Part shown: piece after piece, positions 5,912 through 14,803 of the stretch
How the letters are laid out: each line of letters opens with the position of its first letter
Position numbering within the stretch: position 1 is the stretch's first letter
Assembly: GCA_026706025.1 (NCBI GenBank)
Contig: JAPOZO010000068.1
Coordinates: 1-50,921, forward strand
Source: Candidatus Poribacteria bacterium
GTDB taxonomy: Bacteria > Poribacteria > WGA-4E > WGA-3G
Reading direction: 5' to 3'
DNA length: 50,921 bases
Translations under genes and position numbers: made by a program
The notes under the pieces: generated by a model
What the model was told of the DNA's origin: nothing
Database searches by the model: none
Seen by the model: only the letters and a program-made list of their open reading frames with translations

Positions 5912-8785
5912 TTACTTCGCGACCATCCAATTATCCCCAATTCCTGCTTCTGTCCGAAGCGGTACGAGCAGCGACATCGCATTTTCCATCTCTTCACAAA
6001 CAATCTCAGCCTGCTCCGCAGCGACTGTTTCCGGTACCTCAAGTACCAACTCATCATGAATCTGTAGCAGCATTTTTAACGGCAATTTATCCGCATCAAT
6101 TCGATGTTGTACATGTACCATCGCCGCCTTCATCAGATCCGCAGCAGAACCTTGCACGACGGTATTGATTGCCAAGCGTTCACCGAGACTGCGCCGACTT
6201 CGGTTGGTGGAATAAATTTCAGGAATCGCGCGTCGTCTACCGGTGAGTGTACGCACATATCCGTGATCTGATGCTTCTTGGACACACTGCTGCAGAAAAC
6301 GATCTATTCCCGGAAAACGCGTTTTGTAATCCTCAATGAGAGCTGATGCCTCTTTTACACGCATCCCCTTAATCCGACGCGCCAGACCTGTCGGGGAGAC
6401 CCCATAGATGATACCGAAATTAATAGTTTTCGCCTTATCACGGAGTTCTCGTGTAACCAATTCCGTCGGCAACTGAAACACCTGTGAGGCAACAGTTGTA
6501 TGGATGTCCAAATCTTCGGTGAATGTCTCAATCAGACTTTCATCTTCACTAAAGTGTGCCAAAATACGGAGTTCGATCTGCGAATAGTCCGCGCAGATTA
6601 ACTTATGTCCTTCTGGTGCCGTAAATGCACGCCGTAACTGTCTGCCGATCTCCGTACGGACAGGGATATTTTGTAGATTCGGACCGTCGGACTTCAAACG
6701 ACCCGTTGCTGTCGTTAACTGATAGAGATGTGTATGGATACGGTCTGTTCTTTCATCAATAGCACTCTGGAGCTGTGCCAGATAGGTGCTCTGTAACTTA
6801 CGATACTGGCGGTAATCAATAATTAAGCGTGGTACACTCGTCTTCGGATCGTTGACATCCTCTCTGAGGGAAAGTGCTTCTAACACAGTGACATCCGTGG
6901 AGACTTTGCCGCCGCGTGTCCGTTTTACCGGTTTGAAACCGAGCTCATCAAACAGGACTTGCGCCAATTGGCTTGGTGAATCAATATTAAACGGATACCC
7001 GACTATTTCGTGAATTTCTGCTTGCCGATCATTAACGAGTTTTTCAATGACCCCGCTTTGGCGTTTGAGTTCCGCTTTATCGCAAACGATGCCGTTATAT
7101 TCCATCTCAGCGAGAATCGGCGCGAGCGGTGATTCGATCTCGCGCACCAATTCTGTAATACCCAACGCATCAAGTTTCGGCGTAAGGAAGTGATAGAGAC
7201 GGAGCGTGATGTCTGCATCTTCTGCAGCGTAAACTGTGGCTTCCGCCAAAGGCACTTCATCAATTGTCTTCTGCCGTGTGTTCTCTGCCTCGAACAGTCC
7301 ATCCAATTGTTCTGCTTCGTCAGTAGACGTTGGATCGTTGGAATCCCGCGTTAGTTCCTCAAACGAGATCATTTTATGCTCTAAATGGAGCAGTGCCAAC
7401 GTATCAAGGTTGTGAGAGGGTGTCCGCGCATCGACCAATTGGCTTGCGAGCAGCGTATCAAAAACCACACCTTGAAGTTTAACACCGTTCCTAATGAGGA
7501 TACTTGCATCAAACTTCAGGTTATGTCCACATTTCGGTCGCGCCGGATCCTCAAGAATCGGCTTGAGTGCCGAAAGCACGGTGTCTATATCTAAATGGTT
7601 TTCAGGCTGCGGGGAACGCACCGGTACATAAACGCCTCGTTTCGGTTTCCAAGAGAAACTTAACCCACAAAGTTTCGCTTCACGATCCAAGCCATCTGTT
7701 TCGGTATCAAAACTGATGATTTCTTGTACCGATAGCGTCTCAACGAGCGCGTTCAGATCTTCGAGCGTAACAACCGCTGAATAATCGCCTGTTTCAGCGG
7801 TGCCGTAGCTGCCCTTGTCCAAAATAGCATCCGTTTTTTGTGCTAATTCCGCAACCCGTTCCTTGCGTGTTGCCGGTGCGGTTACAGACTCAGTATCCCC
7901 GCCTGCAAGTTTTGTTACAACCTGTTCATAACGTTTGAGTTCCAATTCCTGAAGCAGCGGGCGGATTTTCTGAAGGTCAAGCGGTTTGACGCGTGCCTGC
8001 TCTAAGGAAAAGTCCAAATCAGCGTCTCGTATCAAGGTTACCAGTTGTTTTGAAAGCGGAAGTTGCGCTCTCGCCTTTTCCAAATTCTCGCGACGTTTCC
8101 CTTTAATCTCATCAATGTTTTCAAAAATACCGTCAATAGAACCGTACTGCTGAATCAATTGTGCAGCGGTTTTCAAGCCTACTTTTTCGACACCGGGAAC
8201 ATTATCAGAAGTATCACCCATCAACGCAAGCGTATCAATAACTTGGTCCGGTTTTATACCTTTCGTCTCCCACAACGATCGCTCATCAACAATCTTATTG
8301 TTGTGGAGGTCGAGCATTGTCACCCGGTCCTCAATCAGCTGCTCCAGGTCTTTGTCTCTGGAAATAATAGAAACATCAACATTTTGTGCGTTTGGATCGT
8401 CAAGTATTGCTTGTGTAACAGAGGCGATGATGTCGTCTGCCTCCAATTCCGGTTTACCGAGCGTCAAAATACCAAATGCCTCAAGCAATTGCAGGATGCG
8501 ATGAATCTGGGTCACGAGGTCATCAGGGGCAGGAGAACGATTCGCCTTGTATTCCGAATAGAGTTCATTGCGAAACGTGTCGCCGGGTGTATCAATTGCA
8601 GCGACGACATACTTTGCCTGAAGCTCGGTTAAAATTCTAATCAGCGTTCCAGCGAATCCGAAGACCGCATGTGTCGCTTCACCGGTAATGCTGCTTGTTA
8701 ACCCACTACGAATCGCGTAGTAAGCGCGAAATATTTCGGCGTGCGTGTCAATAATATAGACAGTATCCTTTTGCTCGTTCTGCAT
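5912..8785 (-). CDS. polA: DNA polymerase I
   Basis: A 957-residue DNA polymerase I for Okazaki-fragment processing and repair synthesis. All three domains are present. The N-terminal 5'-3' nuclease (residues 1 to about 300) has IIDTHAEIFRAYYA, YKANRSP, LEADDIIAS, SRDKDLEQL and MGDTSDNVPGV. The 3'-5' proofreading domain looks active: FDTETDGL, GHNLKFDASIL and YAAEDADITLRLY supply the DEDY residues. The polymerase domain has motif A DYSQIELRILAHFS, motif B RDKAKTINFGIIYG and motif C QIHDELVLEVP. The ATG at 8785 is preceded by TAGGAGGGAC. It lies 18 bases downstream of the flavoprotein gene and is probably co-transcribed with it. An intact exonuclease site separates it from lineages whose PolA has lost proofreading. 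Confidence 0.97.
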   Translation of the reverse strand: MQNEQKDTVYIIDTHAEIFRAYYAIRSGLTSSITGEATHAVFGFAGTLIRILTELQAKYVVAAIDTPGDTFRNELYSEYKANRSPAPDDLVTQIHRILQLLEAFGILTLGKPELEADDIIASVTQAILDDPNAQNVDVSIISRDKDLEQLIEDRVTMLDLHNNKIVDERSLWETKGIKPDQVIDTLALMGDTSDNVPGVEKVGLKTAAQLIQQYGSIDGIFENIDEIKGKRRENLEKARAQLPLSKQLVTLIRDADLDFSLEQARVKPLDLQKIRPLLQELELKRYEQVVTKLAGGDTESVTAPATRKERVAELAQKTDAILDKGSYGTAETGDYSAVVTLEDLNALVETLSVQEIISFDTETDGLDREAKLCGLSFSWKPKRGVYVPVRSPQPENHLDIDTVLSALKPILEDPARPKCGHNLKFDASILIRNGVKLQGVVFDTLLASQLVDARTPSHNLDTLALLHLEHKMISFEELTRDSNDPTSTDEAEQLDGLFEAENTRQKTIDEVPLAEATVYAAEDADITLRLYHFLTPKLDALGITELVREIESPLAPILAEMEYNGIVCDKAELKRQSGVIEKLVNDRQAEIHEIVGYPFNIDSPSQLAQVLFDELGFKPVKRTRGGKVSTDVTVLEALSLREDVNDPKTSVPRLIIDYRQYRKLQSTYLAQLQSAIDERTDRIHTHLYQLTTATGRLKSDGPNLQNIPVRTEIGRQLRRAFTAPEGHKLICADYSQIELRILAHFSEDESLIETFTEDLDIHTTVASQVFQLPTELVTRELRDKAKTINFGIIYGVSPTGLARRIKGMRVKEASALIEDYKTRFPGIDRFLQQCVQEASDHGYVRTLTGRRRAIPEIYSTNRSRRSLGERLAINTVVQGSAADLMKAAMVHVQHRIDADKLPLKMLLQIHDELVLEVPETVAAEQAEIVCEEMENAMSLLVPLRTEAGIGDNWMVAK

Positions 8786-8803
8786 TATTTCTATGTGTCC
8801 CTC

Positions 8804-9874
8804 CTAATCCGGAAAGTGCCACCGACGCAAGGAGTCTGATGCCGACAAACCTGCTTCCTGGCCAAGTGCGAACGCCGTTGCGATCAGGTTTCGCTCACCA
8901 GATATAATATCGCCCGCGGCAAAGAGTCCAGGAATCGGGTCCCCATTGCTATCTAACATTTGCATATCTTCGTTTGCGATAATCAAACCTTCTTCGTCTT
9001 TCTGGTAATCCCATCCGTCAAGAAACTTCGTATTCGGGATTAAGCCTTCATCAACAAGGAAACCGTGGAAAAATAACTCGCTTCCATCAACCATCTCAAA
9101 CCCTAAAAGGTCTGTTTTTTCACCAATATGCCGTTTAATCTTTGTCTCAATGATATTAATTTTACGTGCCTTCACCTGTTCCAACACAGGCGGCGACATA
9201 CCGTGCGGTCTGCCGTTTGTTAGGATTGTGATTTTATCGGTAAAGTCTTGCGCACCGATCGCTGCCTCATAAATATAGTCGCCGACACCGAGGAGTGCTA
9301 AATGTTCATTGACATGGAGATGTCCATCGCACCGGATACAGACGTGCCACCCTTTTTTGTTACCGGCGTAGCGGAAGACGGTCGCATACTGCTTATAGAG
9401 GCGTTCTTCACCTTGTTCAAACTCAATATCGGGCCATTTGTCATCAAACCCGGCAGCAACGACCACGGTGTGAGATTTAAAATGTGTGACCTCTAAAGGT
9501 GTATTTTGTTTAAGTGTTTTTGTAGAGGCTTCAAGTTCAAAGAGATCACCGCTCCGTGTGAGTTTTTGCACCAATCCATCGCGTATATCAATGCCAGTTT
9601 TTCGTTTTTCCGATCCGAGCATGAAATCGACAACCGGGCGGCTCTCCATCCACTTCATGAGTTCCTTCGCAAAATTGGGGCCGATGATACCGGGAAAGAC
9701 CGGCGCGTCTTCAATCTCCACCGACTTTGACCAGTAAGCACGCCCGCGACTAAAACTGACTTTTCCAGAGTGTAGCATCAAGACATGCCGCATTTGATGG
9801 CTCGCTGAGACTGCGGCTTGTGTGCCAGCAGGTCCCGCGCCAATCACTGCAACATCGTAAATCGTTTCTGCCAT
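8804..9874 (-). CDS. Thioredoxin reductase-like FAD/NAD(P)-dependent oxidoreductase
   Basis: A 356-residue flavoprotein of the thioredoxin reductase/ferredoxin-NADP reductase fold. The FAD-binding P-loop is VAVIGAGPAGTQAA at the N-terminus; the C-terminal FAD motif is GLFAAGDIISGERNLIATAFALGQEA. The redox pair sits in CIRCDG, matching the CxxCDG of thioredoxin reductases, which suggests disulfide reduction. The segment where an NAD(P) dinucleotide motif should be reads ALLGVGDYIYEAA, a poor match to GxGxxA, so nucleotide preference is uncertain. It is about 40 residues longer than usual TrxB. The partner cannot be read from the sequence; no thioredoxin gene is nearby. AAGGAG precedes the ATG, and polA follows 18 bases later. 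Confidence 0.8.
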   Translation of the reverse strand: MAETIYDVAVIGAGPAGTQAAVSASHQMRHVLMLHSGKVSFSRGRAYWSKSVEIEDAPVFPGIIGPNFAKELMKWMESRPVVDFMLGSEKRKTGIDIRDGLVQKLTRSGDLFELEASTKTLKQNTPLEVTHFKSHTVVVAAGFDDKWPDIEFEQGEERLYKQYATVFRYAGNKKGWHVCIRCDGHLHVNEHLALLGVGDYIYEAAIGAQDFTDKITILTNGRPHGMSPPVLEQVKARKINIIETKIKRHIGEKTDLLGFEMVDGSELFFHGFLVDEGLIPNTKFLDGWDYQKDEEGLIIANEDMQMLDSNGDPIPGLFAAGDIISGERNLIATAFALGQEAGLSASDSLRRWHFPD

Positions 9875-9909
9875 CGTTTTTCTCCTTTAAAGTTATCAGT
9901 TGTCAGAGC

Positions 9910-9930
9910 GATTTTTTCTGCGAAAAAATC
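9910..9930. terminator. Perfect 9-base-pair hairpin downstream of ubiD
   Basis: GATTTTTTC, TGC loop, GAAAAAATC. It lies between the ubiD stop (10009) and the flavoprotein start and has T runs on both strands. A CAGTTATCAG/GTTGTCAG repeat lies beside it at 9892-9905. Confidence 0.5.
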
Positions 9931-10008
9931 TTTCATGCCTCGCAGTGAGATCAACGTAACTGCCACAAGGTAACTCTTAACTGATAACCATTCCTCCGAT
10001 AACCATCC

Positions 10009-11454
10009 TTAAAACCCATATTTTTTCCACTTCTCATCAACTAACGCAATCACGTCGTCAGACATCCGAATCTCCTCGGGCCACTCGCGTTGATACCCTT
10101 CCTCTGCCCACTTCGTCGTCGCATCAATACCCATCTTAGAACCGGCACCCATAAGTGGAGAAGCATGATCCAACACATCAACAGGTCCCTCGACGATTGT
10201 CACATCCCGTTTCGGATCAACATTGCTGCCGACATAGAAAAGCACCTCTTCAACATTCTGAACATCGACATCTTTATCAACAACGATGATGATTTTACTG
10301 AACATCAGCTGCCCGAGTCCCCAAAAACTGTGCATCATCTTTTTTGCCTGATAAGGGTAGTGTTTGTCGATAGAAATCAGTGCGAAATTGTGGAATACGC
10401 CGAACAAGGGTAGATTCATATCTACGAGTTCCGGGAGCTGCGTCTTAATCAACGGCATAAATATCCGCTCAGTCGCTTTCCCCATGTAGCAATCCTCCAT
10501 CGGCGGTTTACCGACGATAATTGTCTGATAGATGGGGTTTTTGCGGTGCGTAATCGCCGTGATGTGCATCAGTGGGTACTCATCTGCTAAAGAATAAAAC
10601 CCCGTATGATCACCAAACGGGCCTTCTATGCAAGTCTCGTCTGGCTCAATATACCCCTCAATCACGATGTCGGCATCTGCTGGGACAAGCATATCAATCG
10701 TCTTAGCAGGCACCATCTCAACATTCGATTTACGGAGAAACCCTGCAAATAAGAGTTCATCAATACCGGACGGCAGCGGTGCCGTACCGATGTAAGACAT
10801 TGCCGGATCGCCGCCGAGCGCGATTGCCACAGGCATCTGTTGCGCGGCTTGACGATATTCGCGATGATGCGCGGCACCATCGTGGTGAATCTGCCAATGC
10901 ATCGCTAATGCGTGTGGGGTTATCTTTTGCAAACGATACGTCCCGACATTTCGTTGACCTGTTTTGAGGCTATGCGTAAAAACTTGGGGTAAGGTGATAT
11001 ACCGGTCAGCATCGAGGGGCCAGCATTTAATAAGGGGTAGGACATCCAAGGATGCGTCTTCACCGGTCAAGACGACCTCTTGACACGCGCCTTTTTTCAC
11101 TGTTTTCGGTGGAAAGTTCGTCAGTTGGGATAGCATCCGAAGGATTTTCACTTTATCAAGGAGCGTATCAGGGGCATCCAATTTAATCATACTCTCAATT
11201 TCGGACGCGACCTGTCCAAGATCGTCAACACCGAGTGCCATCGCCATCCGCCGATACGAGCCGTAGGTATTAATCAGGAGCGGCATCTTGCTGCCCTCAA
11301 CCTTTTCAAACAGGAGGGCGGGACCCTCTGCCTTACTCACGCGATCGGTAATTTCGGCAATTTCGAGGTCCGGGGATACAGTCGTTTTAATGCGTTTGAG
11401 TTCGCCTGCACGATCCAAGGCTTTCACAAACTCTGTGAGGCTATCGTATGCCAT
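10009..11454 (-). CDS. UbiD-family prenylated-FMN-dependent decarboxylase
   Basis: A 481-residue member of the UbiD family, which reversibly decarboxylates aromatic or alpha,beta-unsaturated acids using prenylated FMN made by a UbiX partner. Seen directly: the N-terminal TEFVKALDRAGELKRI, EGPALLFEKVEG, CWPLDADRYITLP, the cofactor-binding region NVGTYRLQKI and HWQIHHDGAAHHREY, and the conserved EGPFGDHTGFYS, TIIVGKPPMED and DKDVDVQNVEEV. Candidate substrates are 4-hydroxy-3-polyprenylbenzoate (ubiquinone) or 1,4-dihydroxy-6-naphthoate derivatives (futalosine menaquinone route). The mqnE gene in the same window favours the latter, which is inference. No ubiX is visible here. The ATG follows AAAGGA. 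Confidence 0.88.
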   Translation of the reverse strand: MAYDSLTEFVKALDRAGELKRIKTTVSPDLEIAEITDRVSKAEGPALLFEKVEGSKMPLLINTYGSYRRMAMALGVDDLGQVASEIESMIKLDAPDTLLDKVKILRMLSQLTNFPPKTVKKGACQEVVLTGEDASLDVLPLIKCWPLDADRYITLPQVFTHSLKTGQRNVGTYRLQKITPHALAMHWQIHHDGAAHHREYRQAAQQMPVAIALGGDPAMSYIGTAPLPSGIDELLFAGFLRKSNVEMVPAKTIDMLVPADADIVIEGYIEPDETCIEGPFGDHTGFYSLADEYPLMHITAITHRKNPIYQTIIVGKPPMEDCYMGKATERIFMPLIKTQLPELVDMNLPLFGVFHNFALISIDKHYPYQAKKMMHSFWGLGQLMFSKIIIVVDKDVDVQNVEEVLFYVGSNVDPKRDVTIVEGPVDVLDHASPLMGAGSKMGIDATTKWAEEGYQREWPEEIRMSDDVIALVDEKWKKYGF

Positions 11455-11472
11455 GAAAATCCTTTCATTTTA

Positions 11473-11507
11473 ATCAGCGGTCAGCGATCGGCAGTCAGCA
11501 ATCAGTA
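11473..11507. repeat. TCAGCGGTCAGC-type intergenic repeat
   Basis: A run of TCAGCGG, TCAGCGA, CAGTCAGCAA and TCAG units directly upstream of ubiD, similar to those at 1084-1107, 16364-16390 and 20521-20538. Confidence 0.55.
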
Positions 11508-11543
11508 AATTGATTTTCCTGTTCATTGCGTGCCTTCTTTGTG

Positions 11544-11787
11544 TATAGTAACCCAAGTTGCTACCAATGGATTTTGAGCATTATAACACGGTTTTTCCCA
11601 CACTTTCTTCACCCCGTAGGGGTGGTATTGCTGCGCAGTGAGAATAGAAACTCCCAGGTCCGGTAGGTGCGGTTTCCTAACCGCACCGGACATCGGGAAA
11701 AAATTACCCGATTAAATTCTTAATCTTCATTAGGAGTGCCATTGCTTCGCAGTGAAAATAAATAGGTGGCAACTTGCGTTATAGTAA
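11544..11787. repeat. Putative small non-autonomous element with terminal inverted repeats
   Basis: The left end TAACCCAAGTTGCTACC (11549-11565) matches the reverse complement of the right end GGTGGCAACTTGCGTTA (11765-11781) at 15 of 17 positions. The 8-base direct repeat TATAGTAA occurs at both edges (11544-11551 and 11780-11787). Inside are a hairpin CACCCC-GTA-GGGGTG (11610-11624), two near-identical direct repeats (ATTGCTGCGCAGTGAGAATA from about 11627 and a TTCGCAGTGAAAATA version near 11742) and the dispersed repeat at 11653-11731. No reading frame is present. Confidence 0.45.
11653..11731. repeat. Dispersed repeat carrying a GGTA-led palindrome (copy 2)
   Basis: A unit of about 79 bases from CCCAGGTCCGG to TTAATCTTCAT. 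Its core hairpin has arms GGTGCGGTT (11666-11674) and AACCGCACC (11679-11687) with loop TCCT. Closely similar copies lie at 44898-44974 and, truncated, at 44836-44857 and 44976-45028. The neighbouring bases to 11936 show nothing else recognisable. Confidence 0.7.
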
Positions 11788-11936
11788 ATCACATTTGCTT
11801 GTGTGTGTCAAACAAAAAATGTGGATTCCGCGTTACAACGCAGTTCTTCCGACGAAGGGGAGTTTCGGTAACTGCACAAAGTTTTCTATGATAATCTAAT
11901 GCTTTGCGTTGTTTTCTATATTTTTCAAAAATGACA

Positions 11937-11965
11937 TTGAATTTTCCATAATGCTATGATATAAT
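11937..11965 (+). promoter_or_regulatory. Promoter for the discoidin-like protein gene
   Basis: TTGAAT (11937-11942), 17-base spacer and TATAAT (11960-11965), within an AT-rich tract that contains a second TATAAT-like box. The leader to ATG 12103 is about 130 bases. Confidence 0.6.
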
Positions 11966-12102
11966 ATCATATAATATGTTACTATAAAATACAGATTCGT
12001 AAGGATTGGTATAGTAAAATGGGTGCAGTTTATTCAAACTCACCTACTTAACACGAAGCTCACGTAAAAGTGAGATTCATTTCTCTTAGGAGATTGAACG
12101 GC

Positions 12103-12801
12103 ATGAAAATTATGTTAGTATTAGCAGGATTTGTGTTGATGATGGCCTACTGTATTATCGGAAACCCGATCGACATGGCACAGGCGGAGGAAGTCTTGGG
12201 AACGGGAACGGAGTCACTGCTCGGAGGCGACCTAACCGACCCAGAAGACAATGGCGAGCCTGACGCAGATAAGGGGTACGATGCCGAATTCTCATCTAAT
12301 GAGGAACCCGGGTTCGGGGGCGGCGAATTTTCGTTTAATGTCTTCGATAACCGCCTGGGTCCCATCAATGACAAATGGTGCTGCGGAAAGGGAGGCGGCA
12401 TCCCAGATGAAGGGTTATGGATAATGGCTGAGTTTGAGGAGCAGTACGCATTGACACACTTCACGGTATCTTCAGCGAACGATGTGCCTGCAAGGGATCC
12501 TACAGTGTGGGAGGTTCAGGGCTCGAACGACGGTAAGAAATTTGAGACCATCTATGCCCACGATGGCGATAGTTTTTGGGATCAGCGACTGCAAGTCGTC
12601 CTGTTTGAGGCGGGGGAAGATTACGACAAGCAAAAAACCGGGTATCGGTTTTTTCGGCATGTTACTTTTGACACCGCAGCGAACCCAGCTGGGGCATACT
12701 TCCAAATTGGCGAAATTGAGTTCTTCGGCGATGATAGTTATCCGGTAGATCCTAAAACCAAGCTCGCAACCACATGGGGGCGCATCAAAAACGCCCGATA
12801 A
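12103..12801 (+). CDS. Secreted F5/8-type-C (discoidin)-like protein with TTWG tail
   Basis: A 232-residue exported protein. The signal peptide is MKIMLVLAGFVLMMAYCIIG and onward, with probable cleavage near DMAQA. The mature part resembles a discoidin/galactose-binding jelly roll: EGLWIMAEFEEQYALTHFTVSSANDVPARDP is a surface strand and loop, then VWEVQGSNDGKKFETIY and YFQIGEIEFFGD, as in coagulation factor 5/8 C domains. The ligand is probably carbohydrate but unproven. It ends YPVDPKTKLATTWGRIKNAR, matching the tails of the LamG proteins although the domain is of a different type. ATG 12103 is preceded by AGGAG (12088-12092); an upstream in-frame GTG at 12070 lacks this. A strong terminator follows. 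Confidence 0.78.
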   Translation: MKIMLVLAGFVLMMAYCIIGNPIDMAQAEEVLGTGTESLLGGDLTDPEDNGEPDADKGYDAEFSSNEEPGFGGGEFSFNVFDNRLGPINDKWCCGKGGGIPDEGLWIMAEFEEQYALTHFTVSSANDVPARDPTVWEVQGSNDGKKFETIYAHDGDSFWDQRLQVVLFEAGEDYDKQKTGYRFFRHVTFDTAANPAGAYFQIGEIEFFGDDSYPVDPKTKLATTWGRIKNAR

Positions 12802-12827
12802 GCGCAAATATCGGACATTTTCTAAAT

Positions 12828-12872
12828 CGGAAACCTGAATCGAGTAATAACTCGGTTTGGGTTTCCGTTTTT
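12828..12872 (+). terminator. Strong rho-independent terminator
   Basis: The 18-base arms 12828-12845 and 12850-12867 pair fully if three G-T wobbles are allowed. The loop is AATA and five T residues follow. It also lies just before the end of the convergent TPR gene. Confidence 0.85.
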
Positions 12873-12920
12873 CATTTCCGACCGTTTCAATGAACTGCCT
12901 AAAAGCGGACAGCGTGTACT

Positions 12921-14768
12921 TCAGTCAGCCGCCAATTTACCAGAAATTTGTTTTAACCCTTGTTGATAGTTCCGATTTTCCGGTTCAAGTTCCAATGCCT
13001 TTCGGATCGCTTGTTCGGCTCGCCGATAATCCCCACGCCGAAATTCAATAAGTGCGAGTGTATTGTAGTAGCTTGCGACATTCGGATCCATATCAATCGA
13101 CTTTTGTGCGTAACGCCGCGCCGTTTCTAACACGCGTTTGGTATCCGCTTTATTTCCGCTGGCAACCTTCGCGGTTAACTGTGCTAAAGCATGATACGCC
13201 TTCGGTAAACCCGATGTTAAGTAAGCCTGCTCCGCCGCACCGAAATCGCCTTGACTCGCCTGAAGTTCACCGATAAGATAATAGGTTTCTGTCAAAAACG
13301 ATGGTTGAAGGGGTAATCGTTCCGTCGGTTGCAAATCACCCGTCTCGGATAACGAGAGATCAACAGCCTTTTCAAGGGCTTTTAGTGCTGCAGCGGTCAA
13401 ATCCTGATCGGGTTGTTGATGCGGATGACGCTTCCCCATTGCCTGATACGCATAACATAAACCGAGATTGTGATACGCTTCGGCATCGTCCGGTTGCAGT
13501 GAGATAATGGTTAGGTATGTATCCGTTGCCTCGGCATGACGCTTCTGATTCAACAAAATTATCGCAATTTTTAGATGTGCCTCCAAAAATTGAGGGTCCT
13601 GCTTAACCGCCTGTCGGTAATGTTTTAGGGCGAGTCGTGTCTTATTCTGCCTGAAATACGCCAATCCGATGCCTGCGTGTGCCTTTGCAAAGTTCGGTTG
13701 AAGTTCCAACGCCTTCTGTTGTGCAGTGATCGCTGCCTCGTATTTTTCAAGCATGGTATAGGCAACACCGATACCGTTATAAGCAACGACGAGTTGCGGA
13801 TCCATACCGAGTGCTTTCTGGTACGCCGAGACGGCTTTCTCATAATGCCCATCTTTGAGGTAAAATCTGCCGATATTGGCGAGAATCTGCGCGCGTTCGG
13901 TTGTGTCTTGTGTCCGCTGCAGTGCGCCGCGCAACTCGTGGAGCGGCGTAAGCGCGGCTTTCCGTTCCTCAAACAGTGCCATCTGTTCACGCGCCGCTGC
14001 AGCGTCCCCGGCACGGAGATACGCTTGTGCGAGATTATAGAGTGCCTCAACAAGTGCTGGATCGTTCTGATACGCGGTGCGATACGCACTGATAGCGTCA
14101 GTCCACCGCTTTTCGTGTACGTAGAGAAGTCCTAACTGATAGTGTGCAGCTGCGAACTGTGGTGCGATTCCAATTGCCCGTAGTTGATGTCGGACCGCAG
14201 CTGCGTGTTCCCCACGTTTACTATAGACGTTCCCGATTTGATGATGAATCATCTCATCGTCAGAATCCAACGCAACCGCTACTTTGTAGGCATCAAGAGC
14301 CTCGGCGTAACGGTGTGTGTTCGCGTAAGCACTCCCTAAAGCCGCGTGTGTATATGCCCAGTCGGGAGCAGACGCAATCGCGCCCTGGTATGCCGCAATA
14401 GCATCCTCAAATTTTTCAAGCCCGGTATACGCCAATCCTAAACCGTAGTAAGCCGCCGGAATATCCGAATCGGGTGTAGTTGCTGTGGTGCTCGGAATTC
14501 CGTTTGGTGCTACAGCTGCTATGACTTGCTGGTACTCGTTAACCGCTTCAGCATAAGCCTCAATTTGGAGGTAGACCTTAGCGAGTCTCAAGCGAACCTC
14601 AATCTGAGTGCCATCTGCAGCGAGTTGTGCTTTATGGGCGCGAATTTGTGCGGTGATGTCTGAGGCACCAGTTTCTTGGCAGAATGCGTCTGGAAGTTGA
14701 TAGAGGGTAAGGTGGTACCCTAAGAATACCACCCATACAACTGTATAATAGGAAAGTTTCGGTCGCAC
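12921..14768 (-). CDS. Exported TPR-repeat protein
   Basis: A 615-residue protein made almost wholly of tetratricopeptide repeats, which form helical scaffolds for protein-protein contact. The N-terminus (RPKLSYYTVVWVVFLGYHLTLY, then DAFCQE) looks like a signal peptide or anchor, so a periplasmic site is likely. About a dozen repeat units are seen, for example AAYYGLGLAYTGLEKFEDAI, AALGSAYANTHRYAEALDAY, AYNGIGVAYTMLEKYEAAI and YYNTLALIEFRRGDYRRAEQ. The start is GTG at 14768 with only a weak upstream site. It lies 35 bases downstream of a gene for a TTWG-tailed secreted protein on the same strand and may be read with it. A role as scaffold or receptor for the tailed proteins is conceivable but only speculation. 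Confidence 0.88.
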   Translation of the reverse strand: MRPKLSYYTVVWVVFLGYHLTLYQLPDAFCQETGASDITAQIRAHKAQLAADGTQIEVRLRLAKVYLQIEAYAEAVNEYQQVIAAVAPNGIPSTTATTPDSDIPAAYYGLGLAYTGLEKFEDAIAAYQGAIASAPDWAYTHAALGSAYANTHRYAEALDAYKVAVALDSDDEMIHHQIGNVYSKRGEHAAAVRHQLRAIGIAPQFAAAHYQLGLLYVHEKRWTDAISAYRTAYQNDPALVEALYNLAQAYLRAGDAAAAREQMALFEERKAALTPLHELRGALQRTQDTTERAQILANIGRFYLKDGHYEKAVSAYQKALGMDPQLVVAYNGIGVAYTMLEKYEAAITAQQKALELQPNFAKAHAGIGLAYFRQNKTRLALKHYRQAVKQDPQFLEAHLKIAIILLNQKRHAEATDTYLTIISLQPDDAEAYHNLGLCYAYQAMGKRHPHQQPDQDLTAAALKALEKAVDLSLSETGDLQPTERLPLQPSFLTETYYLIGELQASQGDFGAAEQAYLTSGLPKAYHALAQLTAKVASGNKADTKRVLETARRYAQKSIDMDPNVASYYNTLALIEFRRGDYRRAEQAIRKALELEPENRNYQQGLKQISGKLAAD

Positions 14769-14803
14769 TTGTTACCGTCCGTATGGCGAAACGGGAATAC
14801 CAC

